Shown here piece by piece: positions 1-8,611 of a DNA stretch of 42,153 nucleotides. Each line of letters starts with the position of its first letter. Positions within the stretch are counted from its first letter, which is position 1. This stretch comes from a bacterium (lineage in GTDB: Bacteria > Pseudomonadota > Alphaproteobacteria > CAJXXZ01 > DAHXLG01), in contig DAHXLG010000005.1 in NCBI GenBank assembly GCA_027371775.1, positions 1 to 42,153 on the forward strand. Direction: 5' to 3'. The position numbers were made by a program, and so were the translations under genes. The notes under the pieces were generated by a model. That model did not search any database. It was given only the letters and a program-made list of their open reading frames with translations, and was not told the origin of the DNA.

Positions 1-137
1 TCTAGGTTCAGATGATGAAAGACAAGAAAAGCAATTTCTTACGGCAGCTAACCCTGCTTCTCTAGGTTCAGATGATGAAAGACAAGAAAAGCAATTTCTT
101 ACGGCAGCTAACCCTGCTTCTCTAGGTTCAGATGATG
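1..137 (+). repeat. 60-bp direct tandem repeat, 2.3 copies
   Basis: Positions 1-60 and 61-120 are identical base for base, and 121-137 repeats the first 17 bases before the sequence diverges. Perfect identity implies recent expansion or ongoing homogenisation. The array lies in frame in the partial gene at 2-256 and reaches the window edge, so true copy number is unknown. Confidence 0.95.
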
Positions 138-256
138 CAATAGCAGTACATTGCATTCAATATGGAGTTTTTTTAATTAAAAATTTAAACTATGCTGGAG
201 TGATAATGGTGGATCCTTTACATTATTTTCTCGAAGATGTTTCTTTATTTAAATGA
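2..256 (+). CDS. C-terminal end of a tandem-repeat protein (5' end outside window)
   Basis: An open frame runs from the window edge to a TGA at 254-256. It encodes two perfect copies of a 20-residue unit beginning LGSDDERQEK and ending TAANPAS, the first five residues of a third copy (LGSDD), and a unique 39-residue tail with hydrophobic stretches (YGVFLIKN, YAGVIMVDP). The repeat is 60 bp, a multiple of three, so copy number can change without breaking the frame. The unit is charged and polar, as in repeat-bearing surface or secreted proteins of intracellular bacteria, but I recognise no family. There is no start codon in view; the array probably continues to the left. That it is coding is inferred from frame conservation over 85 codons and repeat length; function is unknown. 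Confidence 0.6.
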   Translation, partial: LGSDDERQEKQFLTAANPASLGSDDERQEKQFLTAANPASLGSDDAIAVHCIQYGVFLIKNLNYAGVIMVDPLHYFLEDVSLFK

Positions 257-579
257 TCACAGTAATTAAAGCCCTTTGGTTGTATTCTAATTAATTGGAA
301 ACCTGGTCATTATTGAGTTGTTACTCTTGTGGATTATCTTTTGCTGAGTCAGGTAATTTTCACAGTAATAGATTCTTTAGTATATTATTCATTGGAAACC
401 TAATCATTATTCAATAAGGAAAGAAATTACTTTTAATTTTCTATATTATTATTGATTACTTAGGTACTGGCTTTACTTGGGATGTTGGCACAATGCATTT
501 ATAAACACTTGATTTCGATGATGATAGCGAAAGTCCCTTTAGTAGTTTGTATTCTTGAAACCTGGTCATTATTGAGTTG
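257..579. other. spacer with echoes of the neighbouring transporter's 3' end
   Basis: No intact gene. It holds a diverged copy of the 3' end of the adjacent minus-strand permease (280-360) and a shorter, more eroded copy of the same post-stop sequence around 391-413. Nothing else recognisable. Confidence 0.7.
280..360 (-). pseudogene. duplicated 3' end of the AmpG-like transporter
   Basis: Read on the minus strand, the segment ends KLPDSAKDNPQE then stop. The intact transporter at 580-1833 ends KLPDSPKDIPQE then stop. From GAAACCTGG onward about 58 of 63 bases match 557-619, including the 14 bases after the stop codon. Nothing upstream of this tail survives, so it is either the relic of a second paralogue or a partial duplication. 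It lies directly downstream of the intact gene in the same orientation. Confidence 0.75.
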
Positions 580-1833
580 TTATTCTTGTGGAATATCTTT
601 TGGTGAATCAGGTAATTTGCGCAAAAACCACAAAGATGGAGCTGTTCCAAAGAATGAAAAAATGAAGAATATGTTCCAGCCGTATGCATCTATGATATAT
701 CCGCTTATTGAGCTGATTATGGTGCCAGACAATCTATCGAGTGCAATGAGTATTGAATATTGCGAGGCTACAAAATATTTGCTGCAAAAAATCATTTGAT
801 ATGTGAAGAAAATTGTAGCTTCAAATCCACGTGTGAATTTTTCACAAAACATTATTGTATAAAAAAGTATGTACGAAGTTGGAAATAATATTGATTGTGC
901 TAGTAGTAATAATGATGATAGGATATGTCCTATCATGCCTATTACAAGAGCTTTTTTGTATCCATATTTTTTTACGCAAAAACTGCCTAGTAAGCCTCCA
1001 ATAATTGCTGCGATTATTCCCAATGTTTTGCCGAACAAGAAATGGTCTTTAAATCCTAAATCGATGAAAAAATAGTTTGTTACGCCAATTAGCAGTCTAT
1101 CTTGCATGCGGTATAATGTCATGAATATAACTAGCGGTAATATGAGTGTTTTATTGCGTTTGATTAAGTCTTTGTATGGTTGGATAAATGTTTCTTTTAA
1201 TGATGATGTTTTTTTGATATGAGTTATTGAATCTTGAATGAATAGATTGAATAGTAATCCGATAAGTAATAAAACCGATATTCCGCAAAACAAATATCTC
1301 CATGATATATGACTTGATAGACTGAACAGAAAAATACCACCTATCCAGAAGCCAGTTTGGTATGCGGCATTTATTTTTCCTTCTGTTTTCCCCCAGTTTT
1401 CTGCTTTTATTGTTTCCATTTGATAGGCTATTGCAATTGATTCTTTTGTCGCTGTAAGGCAGCAGTAGATTGCAGCATATAACATGATATAAAATATATT
1501 TTCTTCTGTTGGAGTTATGTAGATGAACATTGCTGTCATTATTACGATTATTGATTCTAGAAGTATTGTCCAACTTTTTCTGTGTCCGAATTTTTTTTTG
1601 TGATATCGCTTGAATAGTTTTTCTAGTTTTGTCTTTTCTACAAATGGCAGCCAGAGCATTTTTAATGAATATGGTAAGAAAATTAGATTGAATAACGCTA
1701 AGTGTATTATGTGTATGTTGAATGATTTAAGCCATAATGTGAATGCAAATCGGATAAATCCGCTGTGTGTGCCTGAAACTGCACTCAATAAAAGCAATGA
1801 ATTGAATCTGCTGAGCAAAAACGAAGAACTCAT
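580..1833 (-). CDS. AmpG-like major facilitator permease
   Basis: This 417-residue protein is almost entirely hydrophobic segments, about 12 predicted membrane spans. It has a FGHRKSW cytoplasmic loop at 82-88 after the second or third span, as in AmpG-type carriers, and a second-half segment with YRMQDRL followed by FIDLGF and GLLGSF near residues 262-305, the arrangement of the AmpG repeat half. AmpG family members import anhydro-muropeptides, and rickettsial relatives carry several paralogues of uncertain substrate. Length fits the family. The ATG at 1831-1833 is chosen because the first span follows at once; no strong ribosome site is visible. It is transcribed divergently from prfB across about 60 bp. 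A truncated copy of its 3' end lies just downstream. Family assignment is good; substrate is unknown. Confidence 0.75.
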   Translation of the reverse strand: MSSSFLLSRFNSLLLLSAVSGTHSGFIRFAFTLWLKSFNIHIIHLALFNLIFLPYSLKMLWLPFVEKTKLEKLFKRYHKKKFGHRKSWTILLESIIVIMTAMFIYITPTEENIFYIMLYAAIYCCLTATKESIAIAYQMETIKAENWGKTEGKINAAYQTGFWIGGIFLFSLSSHISWRYLFCGISVLLLIGLLFNLFIQDSITHIKKTSSLKETFIQPYKDLIKRNKTLILPLVIFMTLYRMQDRLLIGVTNYFFIDLGFKDHFLFGKTLGIIAAIIGGLLGSFCVKKYGYKKALVIGMIGHILSSLLLLAQSILFPTSYILFYTIMFCEKFTRGFEATIFFTYQMIFCSKYFVASQYSILIALDRLSGTIISSISGYIIDAYGWNIFFIFSFFGTAPSLWFLRKLPDSPKDIPQE

Positions 1834-1894
1834 TATGCTGTTATTGTATCAAAATTGACTGGTGCAGACCATGCCTTTCTGGTAATATGCTTTC

Positions 1895-2992
1895 ATGATA
1901 GAAGTCGCTCAAATAAGGGATATTATGCAAGAGATCGCACAGCAAATGCTAGTGTGGAAAAGACATTTTGATTCAAGAAATGTCTTGCAAAAGCTAGAAG
2001 AATTGAAGCCAAAAATTGAAGACCCAAATTTGTGGGAAAAGGCAGATGCGCGCGAGCTTATAATTGAGTATAACGAGTTGAAAAACGAAGCAGATGAATT
2101 AACCAAAATTACTAATCAGATTGATGGAATACAAGATTTGATTGAACACGATTTAGATTACGATATGCTAGAGCTTGCTTATGATGAGGCAACCGATTTG
2201 CGCCAAAAAATGCAGGTGATCTATATGAACATGTTGTTTAATGATCCTGATGATGTTTCTAATTGCTTCATTACTGTGCACTCTGGCTCTGGTGGACAAG
2301 AATCAGAAGATTGGGCGCGCATGCTTTGGGAAATGTATTTGAAATATGCTCGCAACTATTACGATGTTGTGATTTTAGATGAAAACTATACAGATGATGG
2401 CAATATTAAATCTGCTACTATGAAAGTTTCGTCTGGCAAAAGAAAATATCCATATGGCTGGTTTAAAAGTGAAGTTGGAGTGCATCGTTTAGTACGTATT
2501 TCTCCTTATGACAAGAAAAAACAGCGTCATACGAGCTTTGCTTCAGTTGCAGTTACTCTTGAAGTTTCGGATAAAATTGATGTGGAAATTGATGAGAAAG
2601 ATATTAAAATAGATACTTACAGAGCTTCAGGTGCAGGCGGACAGCATGTTAACAAAACAGACAGTGCAATTAGAATAACGCATATACCTACTGGTATCGT
2701 TGTACAGTGTCAGAATGATCGCAGTCAGCATAGAAATAAAGAAGAAGCATTTAAAATGTTGAGGTCGCGCATATTTGAAAGACGCACTCAGGAAATGCGC
2801 AAAGAAATGGAAGCAAAGGCTGGAGAGAAAAAGGAGGTTACTTGGGGATCACAGATTCGTTCATATGTACAACATCCGTATCAGATGGTAAAAGATCATC
2901 GTACAGACTTTGAAATACCTAACTTTGGAAAGGTTGTGCTTGAAGCAGAAATCGAAGGGTTCCTAGTGGCATACTTGAAATTTATTATTTAA
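1895..2992 (+). CDS. prfB: peptide chain release factor 2 (RF2)
   Basis: RF2 releases the finished chain at UGA and UAA codons in the ribosomal A site. The 365-residue product has the usual coiled-coil N-terminal domain, the GGQ catalytic motif at 248-250 within RASGAGGQHVNKTDSA, and the codon-reading tripeptide at 203-205 in RISPYDKKKQRHTSF. The tripeptide is SPY where RF2 normally has SPF. The reading frame is continuous from the ATG at 1895, so there is no programmed +1 frameshift near codon 26 of the kind many bacteria use for autoregulation. An in-frame ATG at 1925 follows AAGGGA, but starting there would cut the conserved first helix. It is divergent from the permease. Presence of RF2 agrees with TGA serving as stop in this window. 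Confidence 0.96.
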   Translation: MIEVAQIRDIMQEIAQQMLVWKRHFDSRNVLQKLEELKPKIEDPNLWEKADARELIIEYNELKNEADELTKITNQIDGIQDLIEHDLDYDMLELAYDEATDLRQKMQVIYMNMLFNDPDDVSNCFITVHSGSGGQESEDWARMLWEMYLKYARNYYDVVILDENYTDDGNIKSATMKVSSGKRKYPYGWFKSEVGVHRLVRISPYDKKKQRHTSFASVAVTLEVSDKIDVEIDEKDIKIDTYRASGAGGQHVNKTDSAIRITHIPTGIVVQCQNDRSQHRNKEEAFKMLRSRIFERRTQEMRKEMEAKAGEKKEVTWGSQIRSYVQHPYQMVKDHRTDFEIPNFGKVVLEAEIEGFLVAYLKFII

Positions 2993-3032
2993 TAAAATAT
3001 TGCTTTAGTGATGAGATTATGAAATGGATCAC

Positions 3033-3134
3033 TTTTGTATTGATCTGTTAGAGCTTTAAATTGAAGATTTTTTGTGTTGTTTTTAATGATTATTGCGTAT
3101 CTGATAGAATATAGTTGTTTTTGAAATACCTTTG
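3033..3134 (+). repeat. 102-bp dispersed repeat, copy A
   Basis: Aligns without gaps to 3267-3368 with only a few substitutions. About 60 bases of its core match, in inverted orientation, the segment at 14594-14655. On the minus strand the core reads LYSIRYAIIIK followed by NLQF, so it may be a gene-family relic. Confidence 0.85.
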
Positions 3135-3266
3135 ATCTGCTTTTTTAGTTTGAAATTGAAGATTTATTAATTGTTGTCAGAAATTATTTTGATCCATTTA
3201 GTTTGAAGGATATTTTTGTTTCGCAAAATATTAGCAGTTTATTTGATATTAGGAATGAAATGTATT

Positions 3267-3368
3267 TTTTGTATTGATCTGTTAGAGCTTTAAATTGAAG
3301 ATTTTTTGTGTTGTTTTTAATGATTATTGCGTATTTGATAGAATATAGTTGTTTTTGAAATACTTTTG
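3267..3368 (+). repeat. 102-bp dispersed repeat, copy B
   Basis: Near-identical direct copy of 3033-3134, 234 bp away. On the minus strand it lies in a 66-codon open frame (3184-3384) with QLYSIKYAIIIKNNTKNLQF, clearly related to the peptide of the open frame at 14586-14741. Confidence 0.85.
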
Positions 3369-3442
3369 CAGTGTCTGTTTTCAAGTTTTAGAACGTTTTT
3401 GGCTAATAGTGTTTAACATATATAATATGAGTTACTCATAGG

Positions 3443-3547
3443 CATTATAAATGCTTCAAGAGAGACATATTTGATTTTTCAATAATTTTAAATGGCTATG
3501 TGCTTTTTGCCTAATCCAGTTTGGATTATATATTATAATATTGATGC
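3443..3547 (-). pseudogene. degenerate internal fragment of ligA
   Basis: Positions 3443-3547 align end to end with 6356-6475 inside ligA. Shared blocks include TATAAATGC, TCAAGAGAGA, TTTTTCAATA, GTGCTTTTTG and ATATTGATGC, in the same order and orientation. The source encodes part of the helix-hairpin-helix region. Several indels break the frame, so this is non-functional. It lies 2.8 kb from ligA, beyond the tRNA and another gene. Confidence 0.75.
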
Positions 3548-3569
3548 CTAATTATGCGGTTTGAAATCT

Positions 3570-3788
3570 TTATTTTGGTAAGGTTTTACTTGAGACTAAA
3601 CATAAATGGTTACTAATCGTGCTCTTGATGTTCTTACTTACAATATTTTCTAGTACACAAAAAAATAAATGTGCTTGCGAAACGTGAAAGATTTCATATA
3701 AGTTTATGATATCTTTGAAGTGGTATTCTAAAGAGCAAAATGCTTGAGTAAAAATCAAAAATGAGTATGCATAAGCAATGAGAAACAT
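3570..3788 (-). CDS. possible small exported protein, unrecognised
   Basis: An open frame of 72 codons starts with a signal-peptide-like stretch (MFLIAYAYSFLIFTQAFCS) followed by a polar tail with mixed charged residues. I recognise no family and see no strong ribosome site. In DNA this AT-rich an open frame of this length is not rare by chance, so it is listed only because the hydrophobic start followed by a polar tail is protein-like. Confidence 0.3.
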   Translation of the reverse strand: MFLIAYAYSFLIFTQAFCSLEYHFKDIINLYEIFHVSQAHLFFCVLENIVSKNIKSTISNHLCLVSSKTLPK

Positions 3789-4114
3789 TGTGATTTCAAT
3801 AAATTATTTCATTTTTGGTGATAGCAAATATTTTTTTGAGAAAAATATATACTGGAATATGTTTTTTTATAAATCTTGCAAGCATTCTAGTATGGTTTTG
3901 TACTTATATTGTTCATTAGTGTGATTCTTTTTAGTTAGTTTTATTATTATAGTCACTTTTCTGAGCGTTTTATCATAAAAGTTGAATAGGTTTGTGTTTT
4001 TTTAATCAAATCATAGTGGCTATTTTAAAATCATAAGCGTGTTTTCTTTTCTCAGATGGAGGGTCCATTTCTAAAAAAGCAAGGCAAAATTGAATGATGT
4101 TATGATCTCTAAAC

Positions 4115-4189
4115 TGGAGCGGGCGAAGGGATTCGAACCCTCGACCCCAACCTTGGCAAGGTTGTGCTCTACCCCTGAGCCACGCCCGC
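4115..4189 (-). tRNA. tRNA-Gly (anticodon GCC)
   Basis: The minus strand folds as a complete cloverleaf. The acceptor stem GCGGGCG pairs with CGCCCGC, the D arm is GCTC/GAGC, the anticodon stem AACCT pairs with AGGTT around a loop whose anticodon is GCC, and the T arm is GAGGG/CCCTT with loop TTCGAAT. The 3' CCA is encoded (TGG at 4115-4117 on plus), unlike the tRNA-Arg later in the window. It would read GGC and GGU codons. Confidence 0.97.
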
Positions 4190-5127
4190 ACTCCATCACA
4201 ATTTTAATATATTTCTTTTGTTTTATCAAGTGGATAAGAGATTATATATTTTGGATTGTTTTTAAATATAATTTATTAAAAGTTATTTGTAACATTATAT
4301 TTATGCAAGAATAGATCACACTAAGTGCTTATTTACAACTTCTTCTACTCTAAAGATATAGAAAACATTCTCTAAGTACTTTTTTATCTTCTGATATTCT
4401 TAAAATCTATATAATAGATATATTCACTAAGTGCTTTTTACATTCTTGCACTAAAAAGCTATGTTAAATTATTCATTATAATAGTAAGAGATGATAGGAT
4501 AGACAATGAAAAAACAAGTATCATCACTTTGTAAAGTTTTTCAACTTTTTTTGCTCAGCGTGTATTTAATGTAAATCATTTTTCATGTCCGCATTTTAGA
4601 AGAAAAACATAGTAAGGTTACATAATTGTTTTGTTGGATAATTTTTATGATGTATTGTTTTTTTTCATATTATTCCCATTGTTTAGCACACTTTGAAATA
4701 GCATATAGTTAGATCTCTATTATACTCTTCTCCTAGCATTAGTTTCAGGAAAATGCTTGGTAGGAGTCATAGCTGGTATTGTATTAACTTTTGAAAAATA
4801 GATCTGATTTTTTTCTGAAAAATAGATCTGATTTTGATATAAGAAAAAATCAATTCTGGTAAATATCAAAATTAGCTTAGATCAAACTCTATTTCTTGTT
4901 TTGCTCAGATAGAACTAGTTTAAGCTTCCATTCTGATGCTATTTATAAGAGATATGTGACGTTTAAAAATATGGCTATGTTGCTTAATGGGGGGGGTGTG
5001 ATTTTTATTATGTCAATTATTAGGTAAATTAGATGCATTAATAAGAATGGTTGGAAAATATATTTCATAAAATAAATCTGTTTAAGTTAGTTTAAGCTTT
5101 TGAATATCACTAAATTATTATCTTTTG
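4190..5127. other. long spacer, no convincing gene
   Basis: About 940 bases. Seen here are a 22-codon ORF at 4506-4574 starting MKKQ with a hydrophobic run (possible signal-peptide relic), a 24-bp tandem duplication at 4792-4839, and an uninterrupted run of eight G at 4989-4996, striking in such AT-rich DNA. No RNA gene or intact ORF recognised. Confidence 0.65.
4792..4839 (+). repeat. 24-bp tandem duplication
   Basis: The unit beginning TGAAAAATAGATCTGATTTT occurs at 4792-4815 and again at 4816-4839 with minor differences in the last bases. No associated gene. Confidence 0.85.
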
Positions 5128-5961
5128 TTAAACACGTGCGACAAATGATTTATAGCCCAAGAAAGCTCTTACCTTAGAGTATGCTTTTGATAATGGACTT
5201 TGTGCTGAACGTTGTGCGATGTGTCCACACAATATCATTGCGTTTATTGTTTCTTTGCTTGCAAGTTTCAATCCATCAAAGCCTATATTTATACCTTGTT
5301 GTGCAAATGTGCTTCCTGCAGCCCCAATTTTTGTACCATATTCTTTTGCTTTTTCAACTGCTATTTCACCTGCAGCTATTGTTCCAGCTTTTCCTTTTTC
5401 TAGTACAAATTTTCCTGCCATTGGACCGTAATGTGCTGCATTTTCAGCTATTATAGTTCCTAATGAGGTTCCTAATGAGCATGCTCCAGTTTTTACCAGC
5501 TCCCAAGTATATGCTACTGCTATTGTGCTATATTCTTTAGTTGTGTCTAATAAAACTCTAGAATATTTAATTTCTGCAAGATACAAGGATCTGCCTTCGT
5601 TTTGTATTGAAATTATACCTTCTTTTTGCAATTCACCCAATATGTTTTTTAATGCTTCTGGCAAATTATAGCTTTCTGCTTCCGACATTTTAAAAGTTAC
5701 TTTGCATTTAGATGCCAGAGCTTTTAGCAATGTATATAGATCAGATTTTGCTATTAATGCATCACGAAATTTTGAGGATACAAAATTGCTTTCGTATAGT
5801 AATCTCATTGATTTGTTAAGCATTTCATATACAGCCCTACTATTTTTGAATTCAGGCGCAGAAAATTCTATAGTTTTTGAGTAAGAACCAGAGTTACAAT
5901 CAAAAGTTAATGCGTTTGTTTTAGCAAAAGCAAAAAGTGATGTTAATAAAATATATTTCAT
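5128..5961 (-). CDS. exported protein of unknown function
   Basis: 277 residues. A classical signal peptide (MKYILLTSLFAFAKTNA) is followed by a soluble region to about residue 145 and then a Gly/Ala-rich stretch with amphipathic segments (residues about 150-240, such as SLGTSLGTII and KAGTIAAGEI) and a basic C-terminus ending FLGYKSFVARV. Two Cys in the mature N-terminal half (C22 and C86) could form a periplasmic disulfide. I recognise no domain. The Gly/Ala-rich segment could be membrane-active or a helical hairpin; that is inference. It stands alone between tRNA-Gly and ligA, all on the minus strand. The ATG at 5959-5961 is fixed by the signal peptide. Confidence 0.7.
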   Translation of the reverse strand: MKYILLTSLFAFAKTNALTFDCNSGSYSKTIEFSAPEFKNSRAVYEMLNKSMRLLYESNFVSSKFRDALIAKSDLYTLLKALASKCKVTFKMSEAESYNLPEALKNILGELQKEGIISIQNEGRSLYLAEIKYSRVLLDTTKEYSTIAVAYTWELVKTGACSLGTSLGTIIAENAAHYGPMAGKFVLEKGKAGTIAAGEIAVEKAKEYGTKIGAAGSTFAQQGINIGFDGLKLASKETINAMILCGHIAQRSAQSPLSKAYSKVRAFLGYKSFVARV

Positions 5962-6127
5962 GTCTATATGTTAATACAATATTAATAATATGTCAATCTT
6001 TTTTTTAACAAATGGCAATTTATTATTTGGATTTAAAATAAAGACCTGAAAATTGAAGAGTTAAAATGTTAGATTAAAATCAAGGTTGCTACGTATATTT
6101 TTACTGATTATTTGTTTGATTACATGA

Positions 6128-8185
6128 TTAAAAAAGGGAAACTATATCTTCATTTTTATATTCTTGGCCTATTTTCATGTAGGCAAATGTTTTGGTTATC
6201 CATTGTTGTTGCTTATATATATATACATCTTTAGCGATTTCTGGCCCTAAAAATTGAAGATCTTCAACACTGGAAATCAAAAAATTGTTGAAATCAGGAA
6301 ACTTGTGTGCAATTGCAGTAGCTTTTGCTCTGCCTATATGAAGCATTCCAAGGCTGACTATAAATGCCTCAAGAGAGATATGTTTGCTTTTTTCAATAGC
6401 TTCAAGTAAATTGCTAAGTGCTTTTTGACCAAGCCAGCTTGGGTTGCATGTTATCATATTGATGCGATTTTTTATTTCAAAAAAATCATATGGGTATTCG
6501 ATTATGCCCATTTGCATAAAAAATTCGATTTGTTTTTCTCCCATGCTAGTAATATCTAATCCGTGTTTGCCTGCAAAATAGGCTAATCTTTGTTTGCGCT
6601 GTGCTTGGCAGTTCCAATCGTTTATACAAGTATCATCATTTAAGTAGCTTGCGCATGATGGACAAGTTGTTGGTAGCTCAAGTTCTTTATCCCCTTTTTG
6701 TATTATATCCGAAATCATTGGAATTACCTCACCTGCCATTTCAATTTTTACGATATCTCCAATTGTGTAGTTTTTTTCTTTTAATGCGTTGAAATTATTT
6801 AATGTTGCACGCTTGATTTTCCTGCCTTTGATTTTTGTTTCTTCAATTTCTGCTACTGGAGTTAGACGTCCGAAACGTCCAACTTGAAATGTAATATCTT
6901 GAATTGTTGAAATTGCGAATGTGTTTTCAAATTTTACGGCAAAAGCGTAGCGTGGAGCAGTTGCAGTTTCTCCCAATGCATTATAGAGTGAGTGATTATT
7001 TATTTTGAATACTACTCCATCTATTTCAAATGGCAGCTTATCTTTAATTGCATCGATTTCATCAAAAAATTGCTCCATATCTTTTTTTGTATGACATAGT
7101 TTGTAATATGGTAGTATATCCAAGTGCATTTTTTCAAATATTGCTCGTAGGTCCATGTATGTTGGCCAGATATCTGTTTCTGGATGCTTGAGAGCAGAGT
7201 TTGCTTGTGTTTGGTAAGAGGCATATTGCCCAGAGATTTGCCAAGCAGATTCATCTTTTACAACCTCATTGTCCTCAAGTTTCGCTTCTGATATGTTTTT
7301 TATACTAATTATCTGGTTATCATTTATACCGTTTGATGGTTCAATGTGTTTGGAATCGGTCTGCTGTTGGTCTTCTTGGTAAGTTGTTGTTATAGTTTCC
7401 GATTCTTTACCTTCTTTCGTTTGATTTGCAGTTTGATGTTTATGTGCATTCTGTATTATTTTTTCGTTTGTGTTGTTAATTTGAGTGTATAAATTATGTG
7501 GCATGAAATTTATGTATTTTAAGTTTTCATCTGGTTCTTTTTTAAGAAGCATGCCAGCGACTGCGTTTCGTGGGTTTTTTATTTTGTCTTTATGTATATA
7601 AGCTTCAAACCTTATTTCAACTAGTTGTTTGATATATATATTATTTGGTAAGTTTAAAAACTTGGCTAAATGTGTTATGTCTTCACCATAAACTCCGTCG
7701 CCTCGAGTAGCGATACGTTGTAACTGACCATTTTCGTAACGTACTACCACACTTACTCCATCAACTTTTAGTTCTGCTACTAGTGGATATGGCAGATTGT
7801 GTTGTTGGTTTGATTCACAAGTTTTTGGTTGTGAACAAGATTGTAAATCGTTTTTTGCGCGATTACTTCCATCTTCCATTTTTGCATTTTTTTCTATTTT
7901 TTCATGTGTGTGCAATTTTTTTTCAATGCGTGTTAAAAAATTATCAAATGAGCTTTTTCCAAAGTCATGAGATAGTGAAAGGATGCGATGCAAATGTTTT
8001 GCTTTTTCTCCAATTGGTCTTGTTCCTATTACATCGGAAATTTTGTACTGCAAATCAGCTTCTAAAATTGCAAGCTTTTTTTTATAAAAATCATATATAT
8101 AGTCTTCGACTAGTGGGGTGCCTGCTTCGTATTGTCTGTTGAATTCTAGAATTTGTGCTCGTAGTTTTTCAATTTCCATTTGCAT
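6128..8185 (-). CDS. ligA: NAD-dependent DNA ligase, BRCT domain missing
   Basis: LigA seals nicks using NAD+, joining Okazaki fragments and completing repair. The 685-residue protein has the N-terminal Ia region, the adenylated lysine in ELKVDG (K140), the nucleotidyltransferase motifs RGDGVYGED and FEIDGVVFKI, the OB fold, a four-cysteine zinc finger (C508, C511, C520, C526) and the helix-hairpin-helix region to the C-terminus. It stops right after the HhH region, so the usual C-terminal BRCT domain of about 80 residues is absent. Normal total length is restored by two low-complexity inserts: about 30 residues before the active-site lysine, and about 100 Gln/Thr/Asn/Glu-rich residues at roughly 237-340 inside the nucleotidyltransferase domain. 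A fragment resembling residues about 570-610 lies at 3443-3547. Start: ATG at 8185; an in-frame ATG two codons later is possible. Confidence 0.95.
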   Translation of the reverse strand: MQMEIEKLRAQILEFNRQYEAGTPLVEDYIYDFYKKKLAILEADLQYKISDVIGTRPIGEKAKHLHRILSLSHDFGKSSFDNFLTRIEKKLHTHEKIEKNAKMEDGSNRAKNDLQSCSQPKTCESNQQHNLPYPLVAELKVDGVSVVVRYENGQLQRIATRGDGVYGEDITHLAKFLNLPNNIYIKQLVEIRFEAYIHKDKIKNPRNAVAGMLLKKEPDENLKYINFMPHNLYTQINNTNEKIIQNAHKHQTANQTKEGKESETITTTYQEDQQQTDSKHIEPSNGINDNQIISIKNISEAKLEDNEVVKDESAWQISGQYASYQTQANSALKHPETDIWPTYMDLRAIFEKMHLDILPYYKLCHTKKDMEQFFDEIDAIKDKLPFEIDGVVFKINNHSLYNALGETATAPRYAFAVKFENTFAISTIQDITFQVGRFGRLTPVAEIEETKIKGRKIKRATLNNFNALKEKNYTIGDIVKIEMAGEVIPMISDIIQKGDKELELPTTCPSCASYLNDDTCINDWNCQAQRKQRLAYFAGKHGLDITSMGEKQIEFFMQMGIIEYPYDFFEIKNRINMITCNPSWLGQKALSNLLEAIEKSKHISLEAFIVSLGMLHIGRAKATAIAHKFPDFNNFLISSVEDLQFLGPEIAKDVYIYKQQQWITKTFAYMKIGQEYKNEDIVSLF

Positions 8186-8611
8186 GTTATTAGCTTATCA
8201 GAATGTTCATATGTGTTATAGAGATAGTTTTAGATTTAGTTATTTAAAATACTATTTGCAATTTTAATAACTCATTTTATGTTGAATACCGTAACAGAAA
8301 TTGAAGAAACAGAAAAATTCAGAGTCTTGGATAATTTTAATCCAAAGAAAAATCTATAAAGTTGAGAAAGTGTAAAAATTGCAATGATATTAGTAATTAA
8401 CATTGATTTTTGATATAACTTAGCAATGCTTTGTATCGTTCAAATTTTTTATGCCGATAGTATTACAGTTTTGCGTACTATTTTCTTATATTTTTTTATG
8501 AAAACTGCAAAATCTTCTGGGAAATGCTTCTAGCTGAATTCCTCCTATAGCTGTATTTAATAGGCAATCGAATGGATCTTTTAGTAACTTATATATTATA
8601 TATGTACATGC
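8186..8611. other. spacer between ligA and lpdA, with lpdA echo
   Basis: Contains a diverged copy of the 3' end of lpdA (8496-8590). A 26-codon plus-strand ORF at 8279-8359 starting MLNTVTEIEE is rich in charged residues and may be a coding relic; I do not claim it as a gene. Confidence 0.6.
8496..8590 (-). pseudogene. duplicated 3' end of lpdA
   Basis: Aligns with 8656-8745 in lpdA. GAAAACTG, GCAAAATCTTCTGG, CTCTAGCTG/TTCTAGCTG, GGCAATCGAATG and GTAACTT occur in the same order and orientation. The copy has acquired about 17 extra bases in the middle (near 8544-8562) and several substitutions. It sits immediately downstream of the lpdA stop and codes for nothing intact. Confidence 0.8.

Larger units (their letters stand above)
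2993..4114. other. repeat-rich decayed spacer between prfB and tRNA-Gly
   Basis: About 1.1 kb without a convincing full gene. It contains two direct copies of a 102-bp repeat, a fragment resembling the inside of ligA (3443-3547), and a possible short exported ORF on the minus strand (3570-3788). The rest is AT-rich and unrecognised. Confidence 0.7.

Noticed and set aside
482-799. 105-codon plus-strand frame over the transporter's 3' end
   Set aside because: It lies mostly opposite the permease coding sequence, whose membrane spans and family pattern are clear; no ribosome site or family.
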